Below are positions 13,008 to 13,013 of a DNA stretch of 13,013 nucleotides, in pieces; within the stretch, counting starts at the first letter, position 1, and each line of letters begins with the position of its first letter. Made by a program: the position numbers and the translations under genes. The DNA is from Bacteroidota bacterium (GTDB taxonomy: Bacteria > Bacteroidota > Bacteroidia > Flavobacteriales_D > Crocinitomicaceae). The notes below the pieces were generated by a model, which did not search any database, was not told the origin of the DNA, and worked only from the letters and a program-made list of their open reading frames with translations. The stretch covers positions 1 through 13,013 of the forward strand of contig SBGS01000073.1 of the NCBI GenBank assembly GCA_006226555.1, read 5' to 3'.

Positions 13008-13013
13008 ATGTCT
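13008..13013 (+). CDS. Possible first codons of narI, cut by the right edge
   Basis: An ATG at 13008 follows the narJ stop codon (12990-12992) by 15 bases, and only two codons are visible. In nar operons narI, the haem b membrane subunit that takes electrons from quinol, usually follows narJ. The position supports narI, but the sequence itself cannot. Confidence 0.3.

Noticed and set aside
1..13013. CRISPR array, tRNA or rRNA genes
   Set aside because: I saw no regularly spaced direct repeats of the right length and no recognisable tRNA or rRNA sequence.

Overview
The window looks like a chromosomal segment of a nitrate-respiring member of the Bacteroidota, probably a flavobacterium. Three things support this: a protein with a type IX secretion (T9SS) C-terminal sorting domain, promoters of the Bacteroidota form TTTG...TAnnTTTG, and weak or absent Shine-Dalgarno sequences before most genes. 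I cannot name the genus.

Layout. (1) 1-608: the 5' part of a small multi-helix membrane protein gene runs off the left edge on the minus strand. Its promoter is well formed and carries a 16-bp dyad placed like an operator. A small HTH-like gene follows, also on minus. (2) 609-924: a gene-poor leader. (3) 925-2871: a compact plus-strand cluster of six genes. It encodes a 249-aa protein of a family I recognise from Bacteroidota but which has no known function, a two-helix membrane protein, three tandem paralogues of about 70 aa, and a His-rich single-helix membrane protein. A 14-bp-arm hairpin divides the cluster and a clear terminator at 2890-2919 closes it. (4) 2921-4952: three minus-strand genes (an unknown basic protein, a HEPN protein resembling AbiU2, and an excisionase-type HTH protein). 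They are separated by hairpin-rich, comparatively GC-rich spacers, including a geneless 696-bp purine-rich tract. (5) 5151-6188: a secreted beta-solenoid-like protein with a T9SS sorting domain. (6) 6475 to the right edge: a nitrate reductase operon in the order membrane-anchored monoheme cytochrome c, narG, narH, narJ, with narI probably starting at 13008.

How the parts relate. NarG (Mo-bisMGD catalytic subunit) and NarH (four Fe-S clusters) form the reductase, NarJ matures NarG, and the leading cytochrome c suggests a periplasmic electron-transfer branch. Near-identical Crp/Fnr-type boxes, ATGAT-N4-ATCAT, lie upstream of both the T9SS gene (5083-5098) and the nar operon (6402-6415). The two units are therefore probably switched on together under low oxygen or nitrate/NO conditions. 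The best candidate for an undescribed system is the 925-2871 cluster. The 2921-4952 block looks like an accessory island with a possible defence gene.
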